Below, piece after piece: positions 43,488-53,609 of a DNA stretch of 64,000 bases. Source of the DNA: Akkermansiaceae bacterium (GTDB taxonomy: Bacteria > Verrucomicrobiota > Verrucomicrobiia > Verrucomicrobiales > Akkermansiaceae); assembly GCA_018402445.1 (NCBI GenBank), contig JAGYIT010000012.1:22407-86406 (forward strand), read 5' to 3'. How positions within the stretch are numbered: the first letter of the stretch is position 1; every line of letters begins with the position of its first letter. Under the pieces are notes generated by a model, which was given only the letters and a program-made list of their open reading frames with translations, ran no database searches and had not been told where the DNA came from. A program made the position numbers and the translations under genes.

Positions 43488-44567
43488 TCATGCGGCATCA
43501 GGGAGATAAACGAGGCCGAGGTTCTCCGCGGTGGTTTGCCCGGTGAACACGCGCCATAGGTCCACGGCGAGTTGCCGGGCGATGGCAACCACCGCCTTTT
43601 TGCGTGCCGCACCGCCGCGCGCCGGATCGGTGAGCACCGGCAGCCACTTCTGCAATCCGTGGTAGCCCGGTTGCCAGCGTGTCATGCGCCAGACCATTTC
43701 CACCAGCATCGCGCGCACCCTCGGGTTGCCGCTCTTGCTGACGCTGCCGGATCTTCGTTTCCCGCCGCTGCTGTGCTCGCGCGGGCACAGTCCGGTATAA
43801 CTCGAAACCTGCCTGCGGTTGGTGAAGCGCGACCAGTCGCCGACCTCACGGCGCAAAACCTCGAAGGTCAACGGCCCGACTCCTTTGGGGATCTTCTGGT
43901 CCGCCGCCGCCGCCTCGATCTGTGAGGTGAGCTTCGCTGACTCGACTTCCAACGGCGCGATGAGACGGCTGAAAACCTCCAGGCGCTCGATCACCCACTC
44001 CGGTGCCTCGCTGCGGATTTTGCTCCAGGTCTTGCCCTGCCACCACTTGCCGCTCACATGGATGCCGTGCATGGCCAGCAGGCTGCGGCCCATCGCCTGC
44101 AGTCGCTGCCGCTCGCGCACCAGTTGCTGGCGTTGGCGGCTGATGGCCCGCTCGCGTTCCTCCTCCGCAGTGGGCACCCGCACCACGCTGAACGCCTTGC
44201 GGTTGCCGCGCACGTAGCGGTCGAGCCGCTGGCAGAGTGCCTGGGCGTCGATCCGGTCGTTCTTCACTCCCTTGCCGCGCTCGTCCCAGTCCTGCGGCTG
44301 CACGACGTAATTGGTCACCCCCAAGGCGGTGAGTCGGTGGTGCAGGTGGTAACCGAAGGCTCCCGCCTCGTAACAGGTGTGGACTTCGCGGGCCATTCGC
44401 TTCTGCTTGGCCACGAAGTGCAGCAGACCCTCAAAGTCCATCTTCTGCACCGGTTGCGGGGTCGCCCCGTCGAGTTGCCGGGCGACGTAATACCACTTCG
44501 CGTGGGCGTCGATCCCGAGCTTGATTGATTCGTAGGATTCGGTATTGGTGATTTTGTAATGTTTCAT
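43488..44567 (-). CDS. IS110-family transposase (DEDD / Transposase_20)
   Basis: A 359-residue transposase. The N-terminal RuvC-like DEDD domain starts with IKLGIDAHAKWYYVA; VHTCYEAGAFGYHLHHRL and KNDRIDAQALCQRL hold further acidic residues. The C-terminal Transposase_20 domain carries PLTFEVLRREVGDWSRF, YTGLCPREHSSGGKRR (with the serine thought to be catalytic) and GNPRVRAMLVEMVWRM. IS110 recombinases use a structured bridge RNA made from the element's non-coding end to choose target and donor. Start at 44567 is chosen by similarity to the family; the frame is open to 44618. It lies directly against the truncated Mu-like gene, only 47 bases from it, so the long non-coding end is probably on the other side (42844-43487). 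Confidence 0.9.
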   Translation of the reverse strand: MKHYKITNTESYESIKLGIDAHAKWYYVARQLDGATPQPVQKMDFEGLLHFVAKQKRMAREVHTCYEAGAFGYHLHHRLTALGVTNYVVQPQDWDERGKGVKNDRIDAQALCQRLDRYVRGNRKAFSVVRVPTAEEERERAISRQRQQLVRERQRLQAMGRSLLAMHGIHVSGKWWQGKTWSKIRSEAPEWVIERLEVFSRLIAPLEVESAKLTSQIEAAAADQKIPKGVGPLTFEVLRREVGDWSRFTNRRQVSSYTGLCPREHSSGGKRRSGSVSKSGNPRVRAMLVEMVWRMTRWQPGYHGLQKWLPVLTDPARGGAARKKAVVAIARQLAVDLWRVFTGQTTAENLGLVYLPDAA

Positions 44568-44614
44568 GACGGTGATCAGGTTGGCGGTTTCCACCCCCGC
44601 CTGACAACCCCATG

Positions 44615-45523
44615 TCATCTAGCATTCATTGAAGGGTCTTTCGCGGGCAGGGACTCGAGGAATTTCGAACCGAGGGCTTCGTTGGCTTCGAGAAGGGCGA
44701 GGGCTTGGGTCTTGGTGTCCTCGTCTTTCGGAGCGATCTTGCCGGATGCGACGGCTGCATCGATCTTCGCCTTGTGAGCGGCGGTCTTCGCATCGGCTGC
44801 GGCGGACTCCAGAGTCTTGACCTTGGCGTCGGATGCCTCGTAAGACTTTTTGGCCTCTGCGAGCTCGGCTTCGAGTTCTTCGATGCGTTTTTTCTTGGAG
44901 GTCATATCCATTTCCATGGCTTCAACCTTGGAGACGGCGGATGATTCGGCGTTTTCGTGAGCCGGATCGATGGCGAGTTTTGCGAGGAGCAGTTTCATGA
45001 TATTAGTGGTGGTGGTAGTGGGATCTGAAGCCGCATCCTTCGCGGCGATACGTGGAATTTCCCGGAAAGCGGGCTCGTTGACCAATGCGGCGAGTGGTCC
45101 CCGCTCGGGGAAACCGCTGGGGACGCCGTTGTCATCGATGAGGAAAGTGGGCGAGAGGTAGGAGAAATCACGGCCTTGGATGGCGGCGAGGCCGGAGGCT
45201 GTCCACTCCACGGCGGCCATGATGCCCTTGCCGTCCTCATAGCGGAAGGCGGTGGGGATGGCGGATGCCGCACCGCCCTTGTGCTCGAAATCGAACCACG
45301 GGCGCACGTTCTGGGTGTTGCGCTCGGCGAGGGAGGCTTGCAGTCTGGCGGCTATGGCCTCGCCCTTTTCCCTGGATACGTTGACCGTTACTTCCTGAGG
45401 CTTCCCATCCACGAAGGGCGTGATCGTGTGGATACCCTCGGGCAGATAGACCACCTCGGCGGGCGCGTCTTTCACCTCGCCGAGTGCGGCGGTGATGGAG
45501 GATTCAATGAGCCGTGGCTTCAT
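44615..45523 (-). CDS. Mu-like phage protease/scaffold (gpI), 3' end truncated
   Basis: A 302-residue protein starting at ATG 45523 (MKPRLIESSITAAL). It matches the Mu gpI family: an N-terminal serine protease (WFDFEHKGGAASAIP, then AAVEWTASGLAAIQGRDFSY, then SPTFLID) and a C-terminal coiled-coil scaffold (EMDMTSKKKRIEELEAELAE). In Mu-like phages this protein matures the prohead. The end, LPAKDPSMNAR, falls next to the IS110 element, so the last residues were probably replaced by the insertion. With the next gene it is a leftover of a transposable prophage; no portal, capsid or tail genes are present. Confidence 0.82.
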   Translation of the reverse strand: MKPRLIESSITAALGEVKDAPAEVVYLPEGIHTITPFVDGKPQEVTVNVSREKGEAIAARLQASLAERNTQNVRPWFDFEHKGGAASAIPTAFRYEDGKGIMAAVEWTASGLAAIQGRDFSYLSPTFLIDDNGVPSGFPERGPLAALVNEPAFREIPRIAAKDAASDPTTTTTNIMKLLLAKLAIDPAHENAESSAVSKVEAMEMDMTSKKKRIEELEAELAEAKKSYEASDAKVKTLESAAADAKTAAHKAKIDAAVASGKIAPKDEDTKTQALALLEANEALGSKFLESLPAKDPSMNAR

Positions 45524-45578
45524 GCCGAAAGACTCACCGCAAAGCCCGCCGCGATCCACGCTGGGCGGTGGTCCCCAA

Positions 45579-46379
45579 TCAATCGAGTTTCTCTATCTTA
45601 AACCGAACATCAGCCCATCCGAAAGCCCTAACGAAGTCGGTCGCCCTGGCTTGCGCGAATTTTCCAGCGTGCACTGGGTCAGGATCGGAGATGAAATAAT
45701 ACAGCACTGGCTGTTTACCTCTCAGAATGGTCACCCCGTGAGCTGGCCTAGTTAACATGTCTCTTGATCCATAGCCAAGAAGCTCTCCGTTGCGTCCAGC
45801 GGCGGAAACCCGAACAATCGAATCCAAAAGCGATTCGCTCCCGATTTTGTAAAACGCAGGATCAGAATCCACAATGGGCTGCACCGCCTCGGATCGGAAA
45901 ACGAAAAGCATTCCGTCTCGGGCAATGACTTCTACATCACCCGGAATTACTTTTCGGTATGATTCCGCGAATTGCTCGCTCAGACCTTCGCCCCAAGGCT
46001 CGAAATAGAGCGGCTTTCGACCGGTCACAGCTGCGGAGACTTGAGCTTCAATTGCCCTTTGCGATAGCTCTCCCTCATCTCCACTACCATCCGAAGTTGT
46101 CCATCCGGCATAAACATTTTGGCTCGCTGCTCGGATATCGAGCGCGATTCTTCCCTCGTCGGGTTCTTTATCCGCACCCATTTCCCATTTGTCTGTTTGA
46201 ATGTGCGTACTGCGCTCACTTGGAAAGACAATACTATTCTCGGCGGCGTTTTCAAGGATAATTCTGTCATTTTCCTCACGCACGCGCAGTGCCGCCTCGC
46301 GCCCGTATTCCGCTGCGCTCTTGCCGCTCAAACCCTCGCGGGCTTGGCGGAGCTGTGAGAGGAATAAACTGCCAGGCAT
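45579..46379 (-). CDS. Phage-associated protein of unknown function, upstream of Mu gpI
   Basis: A 266-residue protein encoded 55 bases before the gpI-like gene on the same strand. No motif is clearly recognised. It begins with a helical region (SQLRQAREGLSGKSAAEYGREAALRVREE) and has a mixed alpha/beta body (EVIARDGMLFVFRSEAVQPI, then LTRPAHGVTILRGKQPVLYY). In Mu-like phages the gene before gpI is often gpF/gpG, and gpF (MuF) proteins can carry C-terminal effector or toxin domains, so this could be the tail of such a protein cut by the RAYT insertion next to it. That is inference; it may equally be an unrelated phage gene. The start is uncertain. Confidence 0.5.
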   Translation of the reverse strand: MPGSLFLSQLRQAREGLSGKSAAEYGREAALRVREENDRIILENAAENSIVFPSERSTHIQTDKWEMGADKEPDEGRIALDIRAASQNVYAGWTTSDGSGDEGELSQRAIEAQVSAAVTGRKPLYFEPWGEGLSEQFAESYRKVIPGDVEVIARDGMLFVFRSEAVQPIVDSDPAFYKIGSESLLDSIVRVSAAGRNGELLGYGSRDMLTRPAHGVTILRGKQPVLYYFISDPDPVHAGKFAQARATDFVRAFGWADVRFKIEKLD

Positions 46380-46423
46380 AAAATTGACTTGCGGATGCTT
46401 TTTTGGGTAGGTAGGGTTTTGCT

Positions 46424-47551
46424 ATGGATGAGTCAAAAGTTGATAAACAAAGGGATTTGGAGGGGCAAAAGGTGTGGTCTCCTCTGGAGTTGGCGGAGAT
46501 GAAAACGGGGCGGCGGTTGGGGCAGATTCGGCGGGCTAGAGGGTTTTCAGGGCGTAAGCGGATGCGCGTAACGGATGGTGCGGCGTGTTACCATGTGATG
46601 TCGCGGGTGGTGAATGGCGAGTTCTTGTTCGGCTCGATTGAAAAAGAGGCGCTGCGTCGGATGATGTGGCGGATGGCGACGTTTTCAGGGGTTGAAATCC
46701 TGACCTATGCGATCATGGATAACCATTTCCACATTTTACTCAAAGTGCCTGAACAGAAAAATTGGCTGAAACGTTTTGATGGTAAAGATGGAGAGGAAAG
46801 GTTTTTTGAACATCTTTCTTTGGTGTATTCGAAGGCTTTCATCGCTCAATTCCGCAGTGAAATCACCGAGTTGCGTAATCGCCACGAGGAGGATACGGCG
46901 CAGGCGTTGTTAGAGCGCTTCCAACATCGGTTTTGTGACCTGAGTTTGTTTGTAAAAGAGCTCAAAGAGCGGTTTAGCCGTTGGTATAACAAGCAGAAAA
47001 GCCGACGTGGGACGTTGTGGATGGATCGGTTTAAAAGTGTGCTGGTGGAGACCGGTGAGGCACTGCAGACGATGGCGGGCTATATCGATTTGAACCCGGT
47101 GCGGGCAGGGATTGTGAAAGATCCGGCGATGTATGCGTGGAGTGGTTATGGGGAAGCAGTGGGCGGGAGTAAGCGCGCACGACGGGGGCTTTGTAAGGTG
47201 TTAGAAGTTGCGCAGGATGCCTGGACTACAAAGGCGCAAGCGTATTATAGAAAATGGTTGTATGGAGAACGCGTGGTGGTAGAAGGCTCGCGAAGAAAAG
47301 GTTATACCCAAGCGCAGGTGGAGGCGGAGCAAGCTGCGGTGGAAAACTTTCTGTTTTTACCCATGTTGGAAATACGCAAGCGGATGAAGGTTTTCAGTGA
47401 AGGAATTGCGCTGGGCAGTGAAGATTATGTGAAAGGAATGGCAGCGAGGTATCAGGCGCAGTTTGAGAGGCAGAAGGAACGAAGTGCGAAGCCATTGAAA
47501 AGCGCAAGCGGCCGGAAGTCGGGATCGATTTTTGTGATGCGAGGGAGCTGA
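46424..47551 (+). CDS. RAYT (REP-associated tyrosine transposase)
   Basis: A 375-residue Y1/HUH transposase. IMDNHFHILLKVP carries the HUH histidines; AGYIDLNPVRAGIVKDPAMY carries the conserved tyrosine helix; a helical insert lies between. Unlike the chimera at 3804, it keeps a full RAYT C-terminus (RKRMKVFSEGIALGSEDYVK, then a basic tail). It has a distinctly lower G+C than its neighbours, in line with transfer. RAYTs act on REP hairpins; no clear REP array is next to this one. It is inserted beside the prophage remnant, and a -35-like TTGACT lies about 40 bases upstream, as also before the other copy. Confidence 0.88.
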   Translation: MDESKVDKQRDLEGQKVWSPLELAEMKTGRRLGQIRRARGFSGRKRMRVTDGAACYHVMSRVVNGEFLFGSIEKEALRRMMWRMATFSGVEILTYAIMDNHFHILLKVPEQKNWLKRFDGKDGEERFFEHLSLVYSKAFIAQFRSEITELRNRHEEDTAQALLERFQHRFCDLSLFVKELKERFSRWYNKQKSRRGTLWMDRFKSVLVETGEALQTMAGYIDLNPVRAGIVKDPAMYAWSGYGEAVGGSKRARRGLCKVLEVAQDAWTTKAQAYYRKWLYGERVVVEGSRRKGYTQAQVEAEQAAVENFLFLPMLEIRKRMKVFSEGIALGSEDYVKGMAARYQAQFERQKERSAKPLKSASGRKSGSIFVMRGS

Positions 47552-47722
47552 GAGATATTTCACAGGCCAGCCAGGGGAATTTAGGGGGGCGGAAGACATG
47601 TCCCATCTGTGAGGTGGAAATCCCTACCCGCCGATTTAATGGACTTGAGGCCGCTTCCATGAGGGCAGGGTTAGTCCCGGCTTCAAGATCCGACCGGATC
47701 CGATCCAGAGACTGGAAGTTAT

Positions 47723-48517
47723 TCACTTCGCGGCGAGGAGCGGGCCGACGCGGGCGTGGCGGACTAGGAATTCATCGGCTAGGTTTCCGTAGGCGTTGGC
47801 TCCCAGGCCGGTGGGGTCGTGTTCGAAGATCGTTTTGCCGTGGGACGGAGCTTCGCCGATGCGGATCGTGCGCGGGATGACGTTCTGATAGATCTCCTCG
47901 GGGAAATAGTTGGAGACCTCCTCGACGACCTGCCTGGAAAGCAGGGTGCGGCCGTCATACATCGTCATGACGATGCCTTCGAGTTTGAGGTCGGGGTTCG
48001 CGCCTGAGCCGCGGATCTCATCGAGCACGCCGACGATTTTCGCGAGTCCTTCGAGTCCGAACCACTCGCATTGCAGCGGGATGAGGATTTCGTCGGCGGC
48101 GGCGAGGGCGGCGGTCATCAGCACGCCGAGCGAGGGCGGTGTGTCGAGGATGCAGTATTCGAAAAGGTCGTTGGGTTTCAGGCCCTGGAGGATGCCGCGC
48201 AGGCGGGTGAGGTGGTCGTCGGAGCGGGCGAGCTCGATCTCGATGCCGGCGAGATCCATTTCCGAGGGGACGAAGGTGAGGTTCTCGCGACCGCCGGTGA
48301 CGAACTGTTCGCGGATATCCTTTTCGCCGAGCAGCACGGGATAGATGGAGGAGAGCGGCGGTGCCTCGATGCCGAGGCCGCTGGTGCAGTTCGCCTGCGA
48401 GTCGAGATCCATGAGCAGAACCCGCTGTCCGCGCAGGGCGAGGGCGTGGGAGAGATTCATGGCGGTGGTCGTTTTACCGACCCCTCCCTTCTGGTTTGCG
48501 ATGGCAATGACTTTCAC
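47723..48517 (-). CDS. parA: ParA/Soj-family ATPase
   Basis: A 264-residue ATPase of the ParA/MinD superfamily. The deviant Walker A is KGGVGKTTT at about residues 10-18, Walker A' region DLDSQANCTSGLG at about 38, and Walker B YCILDTPPSLGVL. Length and the late EAPSHGKTIFEHDPTGLGANAY match chromosomal Soj/ParA closely. Together with ParB and parS it moves the replication origin; ParB is not next to it here, which is unusual, although it may lie elsewhere. GTG 48517 is chosen as start since the family begins at KVIAIANQKGG; a TTG three codons earlier is possible. Confidence 0.88.
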   Translation of the reverse strand: MKVIAIANQKGGVGKTTTAMNLSHALALRGQRVLLMDLDSQANCTSGLGIEAPPLSSIYPVLLGEKDIREQFVTGGRENLTFVPSEMDLAGIEIELARSDDHLTRLRGILQGLKPNDLFEYCILDTPPSLGVLMTAALAAADEILIPLQCEWFGLEGLAKIVGVLDEIRGSGANPDLKLEGIVMTMYDGRTLLSRQVVEEVSNYFPEEIYQNVIPRTIRIGEAPSHGKTIFEHDPTGLGANAYGNLADEFLVRHARVGPLLAAK

Positions 48518-48644
48518 GGGTCGCAACGATGGCCGGAAATCCGTATTTTCAAACGCAAAACTTCCGGGAGCGTGAAAACGGGGCGGCTTCGTCTACGCCG
48601 GGTTTGCAATTTTTGGCGGTGGCCTATTGTTTCGGCACCTGCTG

Positions 48645-49127
48645 ATGAAATCATCCATTGTCTTTCTTGTTGTGTTCGGCCTCGTGACTGCGGGGATCGG
48701 GGGGTTGTTCACGGGGCTGATGTGGGACAGTTTCCAGCGGGCTAGCGCGATGCACGGATGGCCGCAGGTGGAGGCGGTGATCCTTTCTTCGGAGGTCGAG
48801 GAGCGGCGGCATGACGAATACTCGTCCAAAGAATACCGGGTGAAGCTGCTCTACGGATACGAGTGGGAGGGGGAGGGGATGACCGGGGAGCTACTGACTG
48901 CCCGCGGAAACCCATGGTCGAAGGATCTGGCGCGAATCGAGAGGTCGCTCGAAAAATTTCCGGTGGGCATAAAGACGACAGCCTACGTGAATCCGGCTGA
49001 ACCGGATTACGCGGTCCTAAAGCCGGACTCGAAGGCGGCGGGTTACTCGATCTGGTTTCCGCTGCTTTTCGTGGTCGGCGGGCTGGGGATCGTGGTGCGC
49101 GCCCTGGTCAGGCGAGCACGCCCTTGA
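48645..49127 (+). CDS. DUF3592 membrane protein
   Basis: A 160-residue protein with an N-terminal membrane segment (IVFLVVFGLVTAGIGGLF), a soluble domain containing the DUF3592 pattern (GWPQVEAVILSSEVEER, then VKLLYGYEWEGEGMTGELLT) and a C-terminal membrane segment (WFPLLFVVGGLGIVVRAL). Role unknown. ATG 48645 is used because the signal-like helix starts there. Its 3' end overlaps the converging DUF1501 gene by 20 bases. Confidence 0.75.
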   Translation: MKSSIVFLVVFGLVTAGIGGLFTGLMWDSFQRASAMHGWPQVEAVILSSEVEERRHDEYSSKEYRVKLLYGYEWEGEGMTGELLTARGNPWSKDLARIERSLEKFPVGIKTTAYVNPAEPDYAVLKPDSKAAGYSIWFPLLFVVGGLGIVVRALVRRARP

Positions 49128-50596
49128 CGACTTTGGTTCCGGATTTGGTGATGTTTGTGAGCCGCTGGTTCACGCCTTGGAACGGGTAGCTGAGCTGCTC
49201 GTGGTCGAAGCCGAGGAGGTGGAGCATGGTGGCGTGGAGGTCGTGGACGGAAACCCTGTCCTTGATGGCCTCGTAGCCGATGGGGTCGGTCTCGCCGTAG
49301 GAGGTTCCCGCTTTTACGCCGCCGCCGGCCATCCAGACGGTGAAGGCACCGGGGTTGTGGTCGCGTCCGACGAAGGCCATTTCGCCGCCGCCGCGGTTTT
49401 CGCGCATGGGGGTGCGGCCGAACTCACCGCCCCAGACGACGAGGGTGTCTTCCAGCATGCCGCGGCGCTTGAGGTCGTTGATGAGGGCGGTGATGGGCTT
49501 GTCGATGCGGGCGCAGAGGTCGCTGAAGCCGTGGTTGAGGGAGGTGTCCTTGCCGGTGCCGTGGGAGTCCCAGCCCCAGTCGAAGAGCTGGATGTAGCGG
49601 ACGCCGCGTTCGGCGAGGCGGCGGGCGAGGAGGCAGTTGTTGGCGAAGGATTCCTTGCCGGGCTCTGTGCCGTACATGGCGTGGGTGGCTTCGTCCTCTT
49701 GTTTGAGATCAAAGGCGTCGGTGGCGCTCATCTGCATCCGGAAAGCCATCTCGTATTGGGCGATGCGGGTTACGGTTTCCGGATCCCCGGTTTCCTCGGC
49801 GATGCGGCGGTTGATGCGGTCGAGGGTGTCGAGGGAGCGGCGGCGCATGTCGCGCGAGACGCCTTGGGGGTTCTGGAGATAGAGGACGGGCTCGCCCTGG
49901 GAGCGGCACTGGACGCCTTGGTAAACGGAAGGGAGGTATCCGGAGCCCCAGACGGATTTGCCGGCATCCGGGTTTTTGCCGCCGGAGGTGAGAGCGATGA
50001 AGCCGGGGAGGTTCTGATTCTCGGTGCCGAGGCCGTAGGTGGCCCATGAGCCGATGGAAGGCCCGCCGGGGATGGCTGTCCCGGTGTGGACGAGGAGCTG
50101 CGCCGGCCCGTGGTTGAACTGGTCGGTGTGCATGGATTTGATGAAACACAGCTCATCGGCGACCGTGGCGAGATGGGGCAGGCGGTCGGAGATCCACGCT
50201 CCGCTCTGGCCGTGCTGCTTGAACTCAAATTGCGGGCCGAGCATTTTCGGGACTCCCTGGATGAAGGCGAACTGTTTGCCTTCGAGGAATTCCTTGGGGC
50301 AGTCCTGGCCGTCGAGTTTCCTGAGTTCCGGTTTGTAGTCGAAAAGCTCATGCTGCGAGGGCGCTCCGGCCATGTGGAGGTAGATGACGCGCTTTGCTTT
50401 TCCCGGGAGCATGAGGGACGTCCGGGGCGAAGGGGCGGGCCGGGTCTTTTACGATCTTGGCACCGGCGCCGAAGGCTTTGTCGCCGAGGGAGGCGAGCCA
50501 CATGGCACCCATGCCGGTGGTGCATTTGGAAAGGAAATGGCGGCGGGTGAGGTGGGATAGCTCGCCGATGCGGAGGCGTTGTTCAAGGTCTTTCAT
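49108..50596 (-). CDS. DUF1501 protein with an apparent one-base frameshift
   Basis: The start at 50596 gives a Tat-like leader with LTRRHFLSKCTTGMGAMW. The first frame runs to residue about 65 (VPHAPGK) and the sequence then continues one frame over as KAKRVIYLHMAGAPSQHELF to the end at 49108. Removing one T from the run 50398-50401 would join them into about 495 residues, the usual DUF1501 length. DUF1501 proteins have an alkaline-phosphatase/sulfatase-like fold (RGVRYIQLFDWGWDSHG, VVWGGEFGRTPM) and are the standing partner of DUF1549/DUF1553 proteins in Planctomycetota and Verrucomicrobiota. The start overlaps the upstream DUF1553 stop by four bases. It may be a true frameshift or an assembly error. 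Confidence 0.78.
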
Positions 50597-53477
50597 TTGG
50601 TGAGCGAGGCGTCGAGGTTGAGGATCGTGTTGGCGGTGAGGGTGAGCGCGGGGTTCGGGCCGAGCTTGGCGTTCTTGTCGTAGGTTTCGCGGGAGAGGTC
50701 TTGGAAAAGGCCTTCGAGATCGGCGAGGGTCGCCTCATCGGGGACGCGCTGGGTGCAGGTGAGGAAGGCGTGGGTGATCTGTGCGCGGATATCTCCGGAA
50801 TGGGCGGTCATGCGGGCGGCAAGCGCCACGGCGGCCTCGATGTGTGCGGGGTCGTTCATGGTGACGAGCGCTTGGAGCGGTGTGTTGGATATGAGGCGGC
50901 GGGCGGAGCAGAGATCGCGGCTGGGTGCATCGAAAGTCAGCTGGCCGGGGAAACCGCTGGTGCGTTTCATGTATGTGTAGATGGCGCGGCGGAGCCTGTC
51001 CTCGCCCTTGGATTCGTTCCATTTCGCGCCGCTGTAAACCGAGTTCCAGACGCCATCCGGCTGGGGCGGGAAGACGGAGGGACCGAACATTTTGCGCGAG
51101 AGCAGCCCGCCGACGGCGAGCGCCTGGTCGCGGACCATTTCCGCGGAGAGCCGGTTGCGCGGGCCGCGGGCGAGGAGCTGGTTCTTGGGGTCTTTGGAAA
51201 GGAGTTCCTGCGACACGGCGGAGGCTTGGCGGTAGGTGGAGGAGAGCGCGATCTCGCGGAGGACTTGTTTCACCGACCATTTGTGATCGTTCTGGAAGCG
51301 GAGGGCGAGGTGGTCGAGGAGCGGGAGATTGGATGGCGGAATGCCGGAGCTACCGAAGTCCTCGGCGGATTCGACAATGCCGATCCCGAACATCTCGCCC
51401 CACAGGCGGTTGACCATGACGCGGGCGGTGAGCGGGTTCTCGCCGCTGACGAGCCAGCGCGCCATGTCGAGGCGGTTCGCGTTTTCACCGCCGGGATAGC
51501 CTTTTTTCAGAAGGTTGGGGACATCGGCTTTGACGGTATGTTCCTTGGTGAGGCGGTTGCCGCGGGCGAATACGCGGGTGTCGCGTTTTGCGTCCGGAGC
51601 GCGGTCGCGCATGACCGGGACTTCGGTGCCTTTCATGGTGGCCATGCGGTCGGTGTTGGCGATGACGCTCTGCCATTTCGCGGCGCGGGCGGGATCGTTG
51701 AGGAGGGATGGGTAGCGCGCATCCGAGGCTGTTTCGAGGCGGAATTTGCGGAGGTAGGTGCCTTGGCTTTCGTTGGCGTTCGCGCCTTGGGAGAGGGAGA
51801 TCTCAATACGGTCTTCGGGGCTGAGTTCCACGCGTTGTGCGGGCAGCAGCACGAATTGGCGCGGACCGGTGAGGCGCGGATACTCTCCGAAGCCCACCCC
51901 GCCGCCGCCCTTGCCGCCGGGGCCGGAAAAGCGTTCGAATTTTTTCCGTCCGCCTGGCCGGTGAATGCGCTCATGGGATCCGACGGGCCGGCCAGATAGT
52001 CCGCGAAAATCTCGGCGATGGGGATGGGCTGCCGGGAGCCGTCGGGGGAAATTTTCTCCATTTTGAAATCGGTGACCATCACGCCCATTTCCGGCCAGTT
52101 TTTCGGGTCGTCGCTGACGGGGAAGATGGAGATTCTCAGCGCATCGAAGGGTTCGGCGCTGGCATTGACCTTATGAGTAACTCCCCTGCGGAGGGTTCCC
52201 TCGCTGACGATGAGGCCGGTGCTATCGATGGTCAGGGTTCCGAATTGCGGGGTGAGGACATGGTTGCCGAGCGGTTTCCAAGCGGCATCGGAAATTGCCC
52301 GGCCGTCGGCGTTGAGCTGTTCGCGCAGGGCGCGGGTGTCGCGTTCGAGTGCAACGAACTCGTCGCCGGCGAGTCTCAGCTTGGGGAACTCGTTGTTGAG
52401 GTCGGAGTCCTCGGATTGGTTGAAGAAATCGGCGAATTCGTAGAACTCGTCATGGGCGATGGGGTCGTAGGGATGGTCATGGCATTGGACGCAGCCGAAG
52501 GTGGTGGCCTGCCATGCCGTCCAGACGGTGGAGACGCGGTCGATCACGGCGGCGACGCGGAATTCCTCGTCGTCGGTGCCGCCTTCGGTGTTGGTCTGGG
52601 TGTTGCGGTGGAAGGCGGTGGCGAGGATCTGGTCGGGCGTGGCGCCGGGGAGCAGGTCACCTGCCATTTGCTCGATGGTGAATTGGTCGTAGGGCATGTC
52701 GGCGTTGAGCGCGCGGATGATCCAATCTCGCCACGGCCAGATATCGCGGTGGGGGTCTTTCTCGAAACCGTAGGTGTCGGCGTAGCGTGCGAGATCGAGC
52801 CAAACGGCGGCCCAGCGTTCGCCGTAAGCGGGTGAGGCGAGGAGCTTATCCACGGCTTTCGCGCGGGCGGCGGCGGGGTCTGCTTTCCATGCTGTTTCCA
52901 CCTCGGCGAGTTCTTCGAGCGTGGGTGGTAGGCCGGTGAGATCGAAAGAGACGCGGCGCAACCATTCTCCCGGCGCAGCCTCCGGGGCGGGCGTGAGGCC
53001 GGAATCCTCCATTTTGGAGAGGACGTGGCGGTCGAGCGCGGAGGAAGGCCAGGATTCGTTTTTCAGGCCGGCCACCTGATTCTCCAGAGGCGGCATGAAG
53101 GCCCAGTGTTCCTCCCATTCCGCACCTTCGGCGATCCATTTCTCAAGGATGGCGATCTCATCCGAGGAAAGCGGCGGGCCGTGTTTCGGCTGTGGCATGA
53201 TCTCATCGGGATCCTTGCTTTTCACGCGGCGGATCATTTCCGATTTCTCGGGCTTTCCGGGGACCACCGCGATGTTGCCGGATTCTCCCTCGACGAGCAG
53301 GCGGTCGCGGAAAATGAAGGAAATGCCGCCGGCCTCTTTTACTCCGCCATGACAAGCGGTGCAGTGTTTCGTGAAAATGGGGCGGACGTCGCGGTTGAAG
53401 CGGATCTCATCGGCGGCACTGGCCGATGCGAGGAGTCCGGTGGCGAGGGTGGCGCCGATGTTGCGTTTCCAAGACAT
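50593..53477 (-). CDS. PSCyt1/DUF1549/DUF1553 protein with an apparent one-base frameshift
   Basis: Start at 53477 gives a signal peptide (NIGATLATGLLASASAADE). A cytochrome-c-like domain with C39-TA-C42-H43 follows, then DUF1549 (LRRVSFDLTGLPPTLEEL, second haem-like motif CVQCH) and DUF1553 (NPLTARVMVNRLWGEMFG). The first frame covers residues 1 to about 515; after a run of six A in the gene (T at 51940-51945) the sequence continues one frame over as KKFERFSGPGGKGGGG and on to the end. One extra A would restore a protein of about 960 residues. No LamG insert is present, unlike the gene at 5325. It is the first gene of a pair with DUF1501. Probably exported and involved in glycan or sulfated-polymer breakdown; the reaction is unknown. 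Confidence 0.78.
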
Positions 53478-53609
53478 GATTTTGTGCGGATACGTCGCTC
53501 CGCGTAGGAAAGTTGCACCGAAGTGGGGGGTGGGCAACGCCGAATCGGAGCCGTGCATTGGATGTTGGCGGCGGGCGCGGGATCGTGCATCTTCGCGGCG
53601 GCAACCAAC

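Noticed and set aside
44579..44604. GGCGG/CCGCC hairpin near the IS110 start, similar to one at 61493-61512, as a REP element
   Set aside because: Only five base pairs are shared and the loops differ; similarity may be due to chance in G+C-rich DNA.
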